From positions 1-62,611 of the forward strand of contig JACREY010000009.1 in NCBI GenBank assembly GCA_016218085.1: a stretch of 62,611 nucleotides of DNA, read 5' to 3'. The stretch comes from Ignavibacteriota bacterium. Its GTDB lineage: Bacteria; Bacteroidota; Ignavibacteria; Tepidaquicellales; Tepidaquicellaceae. The notes beneath the pieces were generated by a model. The model did no database searches. It was not told the DNA's origin and saw only the letters and a list, made by a program, of their open reading frames with translations. The position numbers and the translations under genes are program-made. Shown one piece after another: positions 53,402-61,849 of this stretch; position 1 is the first letter of the stretch; each line of letters opens with the position of its first letter.

Positions 53402-54237
53402 TGAAGATTGCAGTTGCACAAATAAGTTCATATCTAGGTGACTTCGATAAAAATGCCGTAAAGCATCTTGAATACTGCAGAAAGGCAATAGCGGCAAAGT
53501 GCAGCCTGATAGTGTTTCCGGAGCTTTCGCTGACGGGATACAGCCTGAAGGATATTAATTATGAAATTTCCGTCAATCCTTCCAATTCAAAAAAGCTGGA
53601 TGAATTAAAGAAAATCAGCAAGGACATTTCGATAATATGCGGGTTTGCAGAAGAAGATGAGAATTTCAATGTATTTAACTCTGCGGTATTCATATCGGAC
53701 GGAGAAATCAGGAAGATACAGAGGAAAATTTATCCTCCTACATACGGGATATTCGAAGAGTTCAGGTATTTTTCAAAAGGGAAGGACATTAACGCTTTCG
53801 ATACTAAGTTCGGAAAATCCGGAATGCTGGTATGCGAGGATATGTGGCACGTATCGATGCCTTACCTGCTTGCAATGGACGGGGCAAAGATTTTATTCGG
53901 AATAGCGGCATCGCCGACGAGGCTGGGTGTGGATACGGACAAGTTCAGGAATTACGAAATAAATTCCGAGCAGCACAGGACATTTGCAAGGCTGCTGTCA
54001 GTGTATTTTGTATTCTGCAACAGGACGGGGTTCGAGGACGGTGTGAATTTCTGGGGCGGAAGCGAAGTGATTGACCCGTTCGGAAATGTGGTTGCAAAGG
54101 GAAAGATAATGGATGAGGATTTATTTTTTGCCGAAATTGACCTGAATAATGTAAGAAGAGCCAGGCATCAGGCGAGGCATTTTTTGGATGAAGACAAGGA
54201 ATTTATGATAAAATGCCTTAAAGGAAATAAAAATTGA
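53401..54237 (+). CDS. Stand-alone NadE-type glutaminase (carbon-nitrogen hydrolase)
   Basis: A 278-residue nitrilase-superfamily enzyme. The triad is Glu41 (FPELSLTGY), Lys109 (RKIYPPTYG) and Cys145 (LVCEDMW). The YGIFEEFRYF motif near residue 115 is characteristic of the glutaminase domain of glutamine-dependent NAD synthetase, in which ~300 synthetase residues normally follow; here the protein simply ends. It may supply ammonia from glutamine to a separate NadE, or act as another amidase. The placement behind nadB (two one-base overlaps) supports a role in NAD metabolism. Substrate unproven. Confidence 0.82.
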   Translation: MKIAVAQISSYLGDFDKNAVKHLEYCRKAIAAKCSLIVFPELSLTGYSLKDINYEISVNPSNSKKLDELKKISKDISIICGFAEEDENFNVFNSAVFISDGEIRKIQRKIYPPTYGIFEEFRYFSKGKDINAFDTKFGKSGMLVCEDMWHVSMPYLLAMDGAKILFGIAASPTRLGVDTDKFRNYEINSEQHRTFARLLSVYFVFCNRTGFEDGVNFWGGSEVIDPFGNVVAKGKIMDEDLFFAEIDLNNVRRARHQARHFLDEDKEFMIKCLKGNKN

Positions 54238-54292
54238 ATTTAAAAAGTTTACTGAATTAATTAAATTTACAGTTACGTAAAAAAATTATCCG

Positions 54293-55327
54293 ATGCAGGA
54301 AAATTTAACAAACAGAGAAAAAGAAGTTTTAAAATACATTGTTGAAAATTTCATAAAGTATGCCCTCCCGGTAGGGTCGAGGGCAATTTCCAAGCAGACG
54401 GATTTGAATTTATCATCGGCTACAATCAGGAATGTAATGAGCGACCTGGAGGACCTGGATTTTCTTGAAACTCCGCACACCTCCGCGGGCAGGAAGCCGA
54501 CAGACAAGGGATACAGATTTTACGTGAATTCACTTATGAACAAGGAGAATCTTAACAAAGCGGAAATTAATTTTATTAAATCGCAGATAGAGGATTCAAA
54601 AAATTCAGTCGTTGATAATGAAGATTTATTCCTGGAGACTTCGAGGATACTCGGAAAAATTTCCCATCAGCTGGCGGTAGTCACGCAGCCGTTTTTAAGT
54701 TCGGGAATTTTTGCAAAGCTGGAGCTGGTGAATATTTCTTCGACAAAAATTCTTGTTATTCTTAACATACAGTCGGGATATGTAAGGACAGTGATGATGG
54801 AAGTAGAGTCTGAAGTATCCAGGGACAAACTCGACAGGCTTGCGGATTTTCTTAACGAGAGGCTGCAGGGCCTGACGTTGAAAGAAATCAGGGAGACATT
54901 CGAAGAGAGGGTAAACGATTACAAGTATGAAGAACCGGAGCTGATACAGATGTTTATAAATTCGATAGACAAATTATATTGCGATGAAGAAAAAGGAAGA
55001 AAGATTTTTGTAGGAGGAACGGGTGACATAATCACACAGCCTGAATTCGACGACCCGAAAAACTTCAAAAGCATAATTGATTTAACGGAGGATAAGAATC
55101 TTGTAGTGCACATTTTTCAGAATTCAGGAAAAAGCGGCGACGAGGTGACAATTTCAATCGGTTCGGAAAATCAGGAAAAGAAGTTGAAGGATTACAGTGT
55201 TGTGTGCACTTCATACAGCTTCGGTGAAATCAAGGGCAGCATCGGGATAATCGGACCGAAGAGGATGAATTACAAAAAGATGGTTTCGCTGATAGAATAT
55301 ACATCAAAACTTATTTCAGGAAAATAA
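54293..55327 (+). CDS. hrcA: Heat-inducible transcription repressor HrcA
   Basis: A 344-residue protein. The N-terminal winged helix-turn-helix (~1-80) includes LTNREKEVLKYIVENFI and the SSATIRNVMSDLEDLDFLETPHTSAGRKPTDKGYR motif. The GAF-like middle part (~105-300) follows. HrcA represses heat-shock operons by binding CIRCE sites. I see no CIRCE inverted repeat (TTAGCACTC-N9-GAGTGCTAA) upstream. grpE and dnaJ follow on the same strand; dnaK is absent from the window. Confidence 0.93.
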   Translation: MQENLTNREKEVLKYIVENFIKYALPVGSRAISKQTDLNLSSATIRNVMSDLEDLDFLETPHTSAGRKPTDKGYRFYVNSLMNKENLNKAEINFIKSQIEDSKNSVVDNEDLFLETSRILGKISHQLAVVTQPFLSSGIFAKLELVNISSTKILVILNIQSGYVRTVMMEVESEVSRDKLDRLADFLNERLQGLTLKEIRETFEERVNDYKYEEPELIQMFINSIDKLYCDEEKGRKIFVGGTGDIITQPEFDDPKNFKSIIDLTEDKNLVVHIFQNSGKSGDEVTISIGSENQEKKLKDYSVVCTSYSFGEIKGSIGIIGPKRMNYKKMVSLIEYTSKLISGK

Positions 55328-55360
55328 TATTAAAAATAAAAAAGAGATTATAAAATAACT

Positions 55361-55939
55361 ATGAGTAAAAACGACAAACATAAAGAAGAAAAGAAAGAAA
55401 TAAAAATCAAAGATGCAAACGGGAAGTCCGGGGAAAATAAGGAAGCGGACGAAATCAATAAATTAAAAATTGAGCTCGAGACGTATAAAGACACTCTTCT
55501 TAGAAAAGCGGCGGAATTTGAGAATTACAAAAAAAGAACAGAAGGGGAAATCTCAAGTTACATAAAGTATGCTTCCGAGCATCTGATAAAAGCACTCATT
55601 CCTGTATATGATGACTTCAGCCGCTCGCTTGATTCGGTGGAAAAGGGAGAAACGAAGGATTTCGAAACACTGAAAAAAGGAATGGAGCTGATATTCAGCA
55701 AATTCGAAAGTGTCTTGAAGAATGAAGGATTAAAGGAAATGGAAGTACTTGGAAAGGAATTTGATGTAAACTTATGTGATGCACTTCTTCAGGTTCCGAA
55801 AGCTGACATAAAGCCGCACACAGTGATAGACGTAGTTGAAAAAGGATATTTTCTGAAAGACAAGGTTATAAAGCACGCGAAGGTACTTGTATCTGCTGAA
55901 GCAGCAGAAGAAAAAACCGGGGAAGCAAATAATGACTAA
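55361..55939 (+). CDS. grpE: Nucleotide exchange factor GrpE
   Basis: A 192-residue protein. The N-terminal ~40 residues are a charged, disordered stretch, then comes a long coiled coil ([27 protein letters not shown]). The C-terminal beta-domain carries the typical [26 protein letters not shown]. GrpE releases ADP from DnaK. It lies 33 bases after hrcA and its end overlaps the start of dnaJ by 8 bases. Confidence 0.94.
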   Translation: MSKNDKHKEEKKEIKIKDANGKSGENKEADEINKLKIELETYKDTLLRKAAEFENYKKRTEGEISSYIKYASEHLIKALIPVYDDFSRSLDSVEKGETKDFETLKKGMELIFSKFESVLKNEGLKEMEVLGKEFDVNLCDALLQVPKADIKPHTVIDVVEKGYFLKDKVIKHAKVLVSAEAAEEKTGEANND

Positions 55940-57089
55940 ACGAGATTACTATGAAATCCTGGGAGTTAATAAAGGTGCGACCAACGACGAGATTAAATCT
56001 GCATACAGGAAACTAGCGATGCAATTTCATCCCGACAGGAATCCCGGCAACAAGGAAGCCGAAGAGAAATTCAAGGAATGCGCGGAAGCATATGAAGTAC
56101 TTTCCGATGCACAAAAGCGCCAGCGTTATGACCAGTACGGACACCGGGGGGTAGATTCAACGGGCTTTCACGGATTCGACAATGTGAATGATATTTTCTC
56201 ACACTTCAGTGATATATTCGGCGGATTCGGCGGCGGCGGTAGCATATTCGATGATTTCTTCGGCGGCGGCGGTTCGCGCAGGGGACGCTCACGCGGAAAT
56301 CCGGGCTCTGATTTAAAAATTAATTTAAAGCTTACGCTGGAAGAGATCGCAGACGGAATTGAAAAGACTTTAAAAGTTAAAAAGTACAAGCACTGCCCGA
56401 CCTGCGAAGGAACAGGAGCAAAGAAGGGAAGCGGTTACTCGACCTGCTCTTATTGTAACGGAACGGGAGAGATAAGGCAGGCGACGCGCTCGATATTCGG
56501 GCAGTTTATAAACGTGACTCAGTGTTCATATTGCGGCGGAGAAGGCAGGATTGTAAAAGAAAAATGTCAGGACTGCTCCGGCGACGGCAGGTTAAAATCT
56601 GAGTCCACGATTAAAGTAAATATCCCTCCCGGAGTAGTGGAAGGGAATTACATTCCGCTGAGGGGGCAGGGAAACGTAGGAACGCAGGGCGGAGAAAACG
56701 GGGATTTGCTTGTATTTATAGAAGAAGCAGATCATAAATATTTTACAAGACTGAATGATGATGTGATATATGAGCTTGAGATTGGATTTCCTGATGCAGT
56801 TACGGGAATTGAAGTTGTTGTACCAACTTTAAAAGGAAAGGCAAAGCTAAAGATTGATGCAGGGACACAGGCAGGGAGCGTTTTAAGGATGAAAGACAAA
56901 GGAATAAAACATCTCAACGGCTACGGCAGGGGAGACCAGCTTGTAAAAATACATATCATAACACCAAAGAAAATCACCGCAAAGGAAAGAGAACTCCTGA
57001 AAGAGCTTGCAAAGTCGGAAAACTTTAATCCGAAGAAACCTTCGAAAGACAAGGATGACAAGGGGTTTTTTAAGAACGTTTTCTCTTAG
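55932..57089 (+). CDS. dnaJ: Chaperone DnaJ
   Basis: A 385-residue co-chaperone, starting at the Met at 55932 ([13 protein letters not shown]). An upstream Met in the same frame would add 15 residues within grpE and is rejected. J-domain (~1-70) with the HPD motif in FHPDRN. G/F-rich linker (~78-125). Four zinc-binding CxxCxGxG repeats ([32 protein letters not shown]). The C-terminal substrate-binding domains follow. It stimulates DnaK ATPase. Operon hrcA-grpE-dnaJ. Confidence 0.96.
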   Translation: MTKRDYYEILGVNKGATNDEIKSAYRKLAMQFHPDRNPGNKEAEEKFKECAEAYEVLSDAQKRQRYDQYGHRGVDSTGFHGFDNVNDIFSHFSDIFGGFGGGGSIFDDFFGGGGSRRGRSRGNPGSDLKINLKLTLEEIADGIEKTLKVKKYKHCPTCEGTGAKKGSGYSTCSYCNGTGEIRQATRSIFGQFINVTQCSYCGGEGRIVKEKCQDCSGDGRLKSESTIKVNIPPGVVEGNYIPLRGQGNVGTQGGENGDLLVFIEEADHKYFTRLNDDVIYELEIGFPDAVTGIEVVVPTLKGKAKLKIDAGTQAGSVLRMKDKGIKHLNGYGRGDQLVKIHIITPKKITAKERELLKELAKSENFNPKKPSKDKDDKGFFKNVFS

Positions 57090-57117
57090 AAGTTTGTAAA
57101 GTTTATCAAGTTTGTCA

Positions 57118-57260
57118 AGTTTAAAAAAGTTATAAAGTTATAAGGTTATAAAGTTATAAGGTTATAAAGTTATAAGGTTATAAAGTTTTAAAGTTATAGG
57201 TTAAATAACTTAAAGAACTTAAAGAACTTAAAGAACATTATAAACTTTAAGAACTTGACA
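57118..57260. repeat. AT-rich microsatellite region after dnaJ
   Basis: From about 57130 to 57200, four or more copies of a 16-bp unit ATAAAGTTATAAGGTT. From about 57205, three copies of a 9-bp unit TTAAAGAAC. The whole 57090-57300 stretch is built from variants of AAGTT(T/A)A and their complements, so imperfect hairpins are possible. No gene is present in the 224-bp gap. Confidence 0.75.
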
Positions 57261-57313
57261 GACTTTAGAAACTTTCAACTTTTTTATTCCATATTTTGTT
57301 TTAAGCAGTAAAT

Positions 57314-58282
57314 ATGAGATATATAATTTTAATATTACTTGCATTAATATTTGGCTGTTCGAGAAGTCAGAACCAGACAGCGAATTTAGATAAAAAAGAT
57401 TCAACAAAAAACAAAATGAATTACAATAAACTTACGCCCGAAGAGGAAAGGGTGATTATAAACAAAGGCACTGAAAGACCATTCACGGGTGAGTATGAAA
57501 ATTATTTTGAAAAAGGCACATACATCTGCAAGAGGTGCGATACTCCGCTATACACATCGGACAGCAAGTTTCATTCTGGATGCGGATGGCCGAGTTTCGA
57601 CCGGGAAATTCCCGGCATGGTAAAGCGCGTGCCTGATGCAGACGGAAGCAGGACTGAAATAATCTGCAACACCTGCGGAGCGCATCTGGGGCACGTATTC
57701 ACGGGCGAGGGATTCACGGATAAAAACACGAGGCACTGCGTAAATTCAATTTCATTAAAATTCGTAAAGGATACAACTGATATGAAGACAGGCGAAGTAA
57801 AAACAGAGAAGGCGATTTTTGCAGGGGGATGCTTCTGGGGTGTGGAATATTATTTTCAGAAGGCAAATGGTGTGAAATCGACTGAAGTCGGGTATATCGG
57901 CGGACACAAGGACAATCCGACATATAAGGAAGTTTGCTCGGGAAAGACGGGGCACATAGAGGCGATTGAAGTGGAGTTCGATCCTTTGCAGACAAGCTAT
58001 GAAGAGATGGCGAAATTGTTTTTTGAGATTCACGATTTCACGCAGACAAACGGACAGGGTCCGGATATAGGCGAGCAGTATCTGTCGGAAATATTTTACT
58101 TCGATGATGCGCAGAAGGAAACAGCTGAAAAGCTGATAAAGGTTTTGACCGATAAAGGATACAAGGTCGCAACAAATTTAAGAAAGGCAACGACATTCTG
58201 GCAAGCGGAAGATTACCATCAGGAATATTACCAGAAAAACGGGCACGAGCCGTATTGCCACGCGAGAAAGAAGGTGTTTTAG
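57314..58282 (+). CDS. Peptide methionine sulfoxide reductase MsrB-MsrA fusion, lipoprotein
   Basis: A 322-residue fused repair enzyme. The N-terminus is a lipoprotein signal (LIFGC, Cys15). MsrB comes first (~37-155): zinc cysteines in CKRC and CNTC, the GCGWPSF core and the catalytic Cys in RHCVNSISL. MsrA follows (~165-322): catalytic Cys in GGCFWGVE, then GYIGGHKDNPTY, GHIEAIEVEF and the C-terminal EDYHQEYYQKNGH. It reduces both R- and S-methionine sulfoxide in proteins. The lipid anchor puts it in the periplasm, guarding envelope proteins. It is a single gene. Confidence 0.94.
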   Translation: MRYIILILLALIFGCSRSQNQTANLDKKDSTKNKMNYNKLTPEEERVIINKGTERPFTGEYENYFEKGTYICKRCDTPLYTSDSKFHSGCGWPSFDREIPGMVKRVPDADGSRTEIICNTCGAHLGHVFTGEGFTDKNTRHCVNSISLKFVKDTTDMKTGEVKTEKAIFAGGCFWGVEYYFQKANGVKSTEVGYIGGHKDNPTYKEVCSGKTGHIEAIEVEFDPLQTSYEEMAKLFFEIHDFTQTNGQGPDIGEQYLSEIFYFDDAQKETAEKLIKVLTDKGYKVATNLRKATTFWQAEDYHQEYYQKNGHEPYCHARKKVF

Positions 58283-58290
58283 GGGGTTAT

Positions 58291-58722
58291 CTAAATGAAA
58301 TAACTACAAATTCTAAAATATCTTAAAATGTATATCAAGTAGCTAAATCCTCCGATTAAATAGATTAATGAAACTACTTTTGATGGATTAAATATTGATA
58401 ATTTCTCAAAACCGTTCGGTTTTTTTTGCGTTGGATACATTAAATATACCTCTTCCAAATCCTCTTTATATTTTGTTTCAATATATTTTGCCTGTTCTAT
58501 CAAGGTTCCCCACCATAACTTAGTTCTGATTTCCCAGCAAAAGCATAAAAATGATAATGCTAAACCAATAATTGCCAAATAAATTACCGTTTCTTTTGAA
58601 ATTACATTTATTAAAAAACCATTAATTACCATATATACTGAAACTATTTTGAAGCGCTGATCAGCATAAAACCTCATATCATCAGATAAGATTTTATATT
58701 GCTGAATTATTTTGTCATTCAT
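58291..58722 (-). CDS. Small multi-pass membrane protein
   Basis: A 143-residue protein. Two hydrophobic segments in the first half (~26-42 and 46-64) and one near the end (~112-132), with an amphipathic helix LIEQAKYIETKYKEDLEEVYL between. The N-terminal helix (QYKILSDDMRFYADQRFKIVS) precedes the membrane part as in several small membrane effector-like families, but I do not recognise it. Convergent with the MsrBA gene (8-base gap), it is more AT-rich than its neighbours, so it may be a later acquisition; the evidence for that is weak. Confidence 0.6.
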   Translation of the reverse strand: MNDKIIQQYKILSDDMRFYADQRFKIVSVYMVINGFLINVISKETVIYLAIIGLALSFLCFCWEIRTKLWWGTLIEQAKYIETKYKEDLEEVYLMYPTQKKPNGFEKLSIFNPSKVVSLIYLIGGFSYLIYILRYFRICSYFI

Positions 58723-58814
58723 AATATATTATTATAAATTTATTTTATAAATAATATCATTATATCTCATATTAATTTCAAGTATAATTTTAATAAATGA
58801 AATATTTGTATAAA

Positions 58815-58852
58815 GAAAAACCCCGTCTGTTTGAGCAGGCGGTGGTTTTTTT
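58815..58852. terminator. Terminator-like hairpin
   Basis: AAAAACC-CCGTCTG / CAGGCGG-T-GGTTTTTTT with one bulge, between the DUF6588-like gene and the small membrane protein. T runs on both strands; it probably ends the minus-strand transcript of the DUF6588-like gene. Confidence 0.6.
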
Positions 58853-58860
58853 AAAGAACG

Positions 58861-58970
58861 AGATCCCCGCTTAGTACATGCGGGGATGACAATCGTGTCT
58901 TGTGTTTCCGGTTTTTGCCGGGATGACAAAAGTGTATTATAGCTGGATTCCAGCTTCCGCTGGAATGACA
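58861..58970. repeat. Row of three hairpin repeats ending in ATGACA
   Basis: Three palindromes in a row, each followed by ATGACA: ATCCCCGC/GCGGGGAT (58863-58887), an imperfect TTTCCGG...CCGGGAT (about 58905-58924) and ATTCCAGC/GCTGGAAT (58947-58967). The first is the same element as in both 194-bp repeat units 41 kb away. They are non-coding REP-like elements. Confidence 0.75.
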
Positions 58971-58987
58971 AATTAGTTTAAAATCTT

Positions 58988-59899
58988 TTACAGAAGCTTT
59001 TTCAGGCCGAAGCCGACTGACATACCGAGGTCGAAGCAGAACTTCGGAACAAGCGTCATTCCGGCATTAAATCTTGCAAATCTGGTTTCGGCTGTTCCTC
59101 CGATACCCATTTTAAATCCGTTTTTACCTTCGTTTTCAAATGCGATAACAGAAGTAATAGGAGTTGTTTGTCCGCTCGGTGTATAGGTCGATTTATAGCT
59201 GAATTTTGCTTTTGAGTAATCATATCCGAGCAGGGAATAGAAATTTATTTTCCAGACTCTTTTGCTTACTACTGCACTTACTGTATAAGCATTTACTGAG
59301 GCGATATCGCCGAGGTTGAGATTTTCGAAAGAGCCCATAATGCCGAAATCAACCGGCATCGGAACAACAAAATCTTCTGAAAGACTGTGCTGGATTCCCA
59401 TACCGAATAGTGATATGTATCCGAGGTCAGATATTTTAATTTTAGGAAGCGCTCTGATAGTAATTCGTGTTGCAAAAAGATTTCCAATTGATGCCTGAGG
59501 CATAACAACGGGAATTATACCAAGGTCAAATCCTTTTGGATAACTTGACGGGTCGCGACCTGTTCCGCTGTTAATTGGGGTCTCGCTTGAAGAACCGACG
59601 GCAGTAGGCACAGTCTGGAACGTCTGGTCGTAAGGCGACTGCATAAGAAACGTTTTATCAGAGCTGGGGACAGGCACGAAGACTGAGCTTATACCCACGT
59701 CTACACTAAAAAGGTCTTTCATTGATTTTACGCTTACCCATCCGTTATTCATCATTAGTCCAAGAGCTTCAGTAAGCGGCTGTGAATAGCCAAGGCCGAA
59801 GTCGGAATAAAACCTATTCATTCTGTTTTCGAGATTCTGCGCTCCGGTTGTGGAAACTAAAAGGAACAATAAGAAAATAGCTGTAAATACTTTTTTCAT
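58988..59899 (-). CDS. DUF6588-like outer-membrane protein
   Basis: A 303-residue exported protein with a signal peptide (1-20, cleavage near TGAQ). The mature part is beta-rich with GLGYSQPLTEALGLMMNNGW, VGISSVFVPVPSSDKTF and IGNLFATRITIRALP; this arrangement fits the DUF6588 family as I remember it. The C-terminus (FDLGMSVGFGLKKLL) looks like a barrel end. GGGGGT stands near the start as a possible ribosome-binding site. Function unknown, probably an outer-membrane barrel. It is monocistronic. Confidence 0.75.
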   Translation of the reverse strand: MKKVFTAIFLLFLLVSTTGAQNLENRMNRFYSDFGLGYSQPLTEALGLMMNNGWVSVKSMKDLFSVDVGISSVFVPVPSSDKTFLMQSPYDQTFQTVPTAVGSSSETPINSGTGRDPSSYPKGFDLGIIPVVMPQASIGNLFATRITIRALPKIKISDLGYISLFGMGIQHSLSEDFVVPMPVDFGIMGSFENLNLGDIASVNAYTVSAVVSKRVWKINFYSLLGYDYSKAKFSYKSTYTPSGQTTPITSVIAFENEGKNGFKMGIGGTAETRFARFNAGMTLVPKFCFDLGMSVGFGLKKLL

Positions 59900-59966
59900 A
59901 ATAACCCCCGGTTAATTTGTAATTAAAAGTAATTTAATGAATTATTTTTATAATAAAAATTTAATT

Positions 59967-61685
59967 TTATTTGAATATAAATTTCACGAGTTCTTCTTTT
60001 GTATGAGAGTCGTTGATTTCGAGGTATGAGTTTCTGTCGCGGTTCAGGGCGAGCCAGTTTGAAATTACTTTAATTTCATCAAGTTCCTCGGCGGAATATT
60101 TATGTTTTATGAATTTACTCAATGAGAAATAGAGGTATTCTGTAGTTTCGGTAATTTCTCCCATAATATTTCTCTGGTCGAAGTCGGAATTTTTTTCAAG
60201 TGTATAGGTATTCATAAGCTTACCGTTATGTATGAAGAAGACTTCGCGCCTGCCCGTAGTATCGCACTTGATGATTATTTTTTTATTATTTATGGCTGAG
60301 GTAATTACTTTCTGGAAGCTCATCACTTTTTCAATATCTTTGAGCCTGTCGCGCAGGGATGCGGCTTTTTCGAAATCCATCTTTTCAGCGAGCACATTCA
60401 TAAGGTTTTTATATATTGTTCGTGAAGAATCTTTTTTGGTTTCTGTTATATAGTCGTGGGCTTTTATAATTTCTTTCCTGTACTCATCTTTTGAAACAGT
60501 AAGATTGCAGGGCGCATCGCACTGGCCGATATCGTAGTACATGCAATTGGAATTACTTTTGGAAGCCTTTATTTTTTTCTGCTCGCACTTGCGGATTTTA
60601 AAATTATCCTTGATTTCGCGCAAGAGCTGGTTCACTGTGCGGCGGCTGGAGAAGGGACCGTAGTAATTAGCGCCGTCATTTTCGAGTTCATAAACTTTAT
60701 CAACTTTCGGAAAATCGTTTTGCACATCGATTTTCAGGAAGGGATGGAAACGGAAGCGTTTAATGGCGGTGTTGAAACGGGGCTTATGCCGCTTGATTAA
60801 TTTAGATTCTAAAATTAGAGCAGAAAGCTCGGAATCTGTAATTTCAAATTCCAGTCCTCGAATGCTTGAAAGGAGCCTTTTAATTTTATAAGTCAATTCG
60901 GAATTATGCCTGAAATATGAAGACAATCTTTCCCTGAGATTCTTTGCTTTACCTATATACAGAATTTCCCCTGATGCACTTTTGAAAAAGTAGACTCCCG
61001 GATTTGCGGGTATGTCTTTCAGTTTAATATTAACCCGTTTTAGTGCGGGTGATTTTCTGTCTTCGGTATAGATTTTTTTATTCTGGAAAGTAAGAACTTC
61101 ATCCAGTGTTTCAATTTCATATTCATCCTGAAGTACTTCGAGGAAATGCAGGAGGATTTTTGTGGTAGCAAGAGTATCGTCGAATGCGCGGTGTTTCCTG
61201 TCCATTTTGATTCCGAGATATTCGGATACATTGCCGAGTGATTTTGATTTAAGCTGGCTGAGCAGTCTGCGTGCGAGCTTGCAGGTACACAAAGTTTTAA
61301 CTTCGAATTTAACGGGTTCTTCGAGCCGCCTGAAAGATTCTGCCACGAATTTATAATCGAAAGAAACATTATGTCCGACGAAGACGGTAAATTCTGAATT
61401 AAGATCTTCGAAGAAATTAATTATCTTCGGGGCAACTTCATCGAAGACCGGTTTATCAATAACATCCTCGTTGGAAATGCCTGTCAGGTAAGTGATTTCC
61501 TTTGGTATATGCTGTTTGGGGTTAATGAGCGTGGAAAATTTATCAGTAATCTCACCGTCCTGTATTTTGATAAGGGAAATTTCTGTAATTCGGTTATAGA
61601 CAGGGGAAAGGCCTGTAGTTTCGACGTCACATACGACATATGTCGAATCAAACAGATTAACCGGATTTTTTTCCTTTCTTTTCAT
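59967..61685 (-). CDS. DEDDh exonuclease-UvrC N-terminal fusion
   Basis: A 572-residue fusion. The N-terminal DEDDh exonuclease (~14-185) has Asp20/Glu22 in VCDVETTGL, Asp110 in HNVSFD, and His165/Asp170, as in the epsilon subunit of DNA polymerase III. Then a GIY-YIG nuclease as in UvrC (~228-300; VYF at 231-233 and YIG at 243-245), the UvrC-type cysteine cluster (Cys381, Cys389, Cys393) and a UVR UvrB-binding motif (~423-458). The RNase H-like half of UvrC that makes the 5' incision and the HhH domain are missing. So it may resemble Cho-like 3' incision with an added exonuclease. Single gene. Convergent-type neighbour unknown. Confidence 0.92.
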   Translation of the reverse strand: MKRKEKNPVNLFDSTYVVCDVETTGLSPVYNRITEISLIKIQDGEITDKFSTLINPKQHIPKEITYLTGISNEDVIDKPVFDEVAPKIINFFEDLNSEFTVFVGHNVSFDYKFVAESFRRLEEPVKFEVKTLCTCKLARRLLSQLKSKSLGNVSEYLGIKMDRKHRAFDDTLATTKILLHFLEVLQDEYEIETLDEVLTFQNKKIYTEDRKSPALKRVNIKLKDIPANPGVYFFKSASGEILYIGKAKNLRERLSSYFRHNSELTYKIKRLLSSIRGLEFEITDSELSALILESKLIKRHKPRFNTAIKRFRFHPFLKIDVQNDFPKVDKVYELENDGANYYGPFSSRRTVNQLLREIKDNFKIRKCEQKKIKASKSNSNCMYYDIGQCDAPCNLTVSKDEYRKEIIKAHDYITETKKDSSRTIYKNLMNVLAEKMDFEKAASLRDRLKDIEKVMSFQKVITSAINNKKIIIKCDTTGRREVFFIHNGKLMNTYTLEKNSDFDQRNIMGEITETTEYLYFSLSKFIKHKYSAEELDEIKVISNWLALNRDRNSYLEINDSHTKEELVKFIFK

Positions 61686-61798
61686 TCAGTATCAAAATTA
61701 AGATAATGCCTTAAAACAGTAAACTCAATAATTAATCTTAAAAAAACCTTTAACAAATAAAACTTAAAAATTAAAAACTTTATGAGTATAATTCTTGC

Positions 61799-61828
61799 TT
61801 GACATTATTTGAAAAGATATTTATTTTG
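61799..61828 (+). promoter_or_regulatory. Possible promoter of the YCF48-like gene
   Basis: TTGACA at 61799-61804 is followed 20 bases after its TTG by TATTTTG at 61822-61828, one base short of the Bacteroidota consensus TAnnTTTG. The ATG is 22 bases further down. Suggestive only. Confidence 0.3.
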
Positions 61829-61849
61829 AATTAATAAAAATAAAGTTTT

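Noticed and set aside
55887-55931. Earlier start of dnaJ inside grpE
   Set aside because: DnaJ proteins begin with KRDYYEILG a few residues after Met; the start at 55932 fits this.
57118-57260. Tandem AT-rich units considered as CRISPR or an origin of replication
   Set aside because: The units are contiguous without spacers, and no DnaA boxes or dnaA/dnaN genes are nearby.
58732-58971. Minus-strand open frame of 79 codons (start MSFQRKLESS)
   Set aside because: It is the translation of the row of hairpin repeats; such peptides recur wherever these palindromes occur and are not real proteins.
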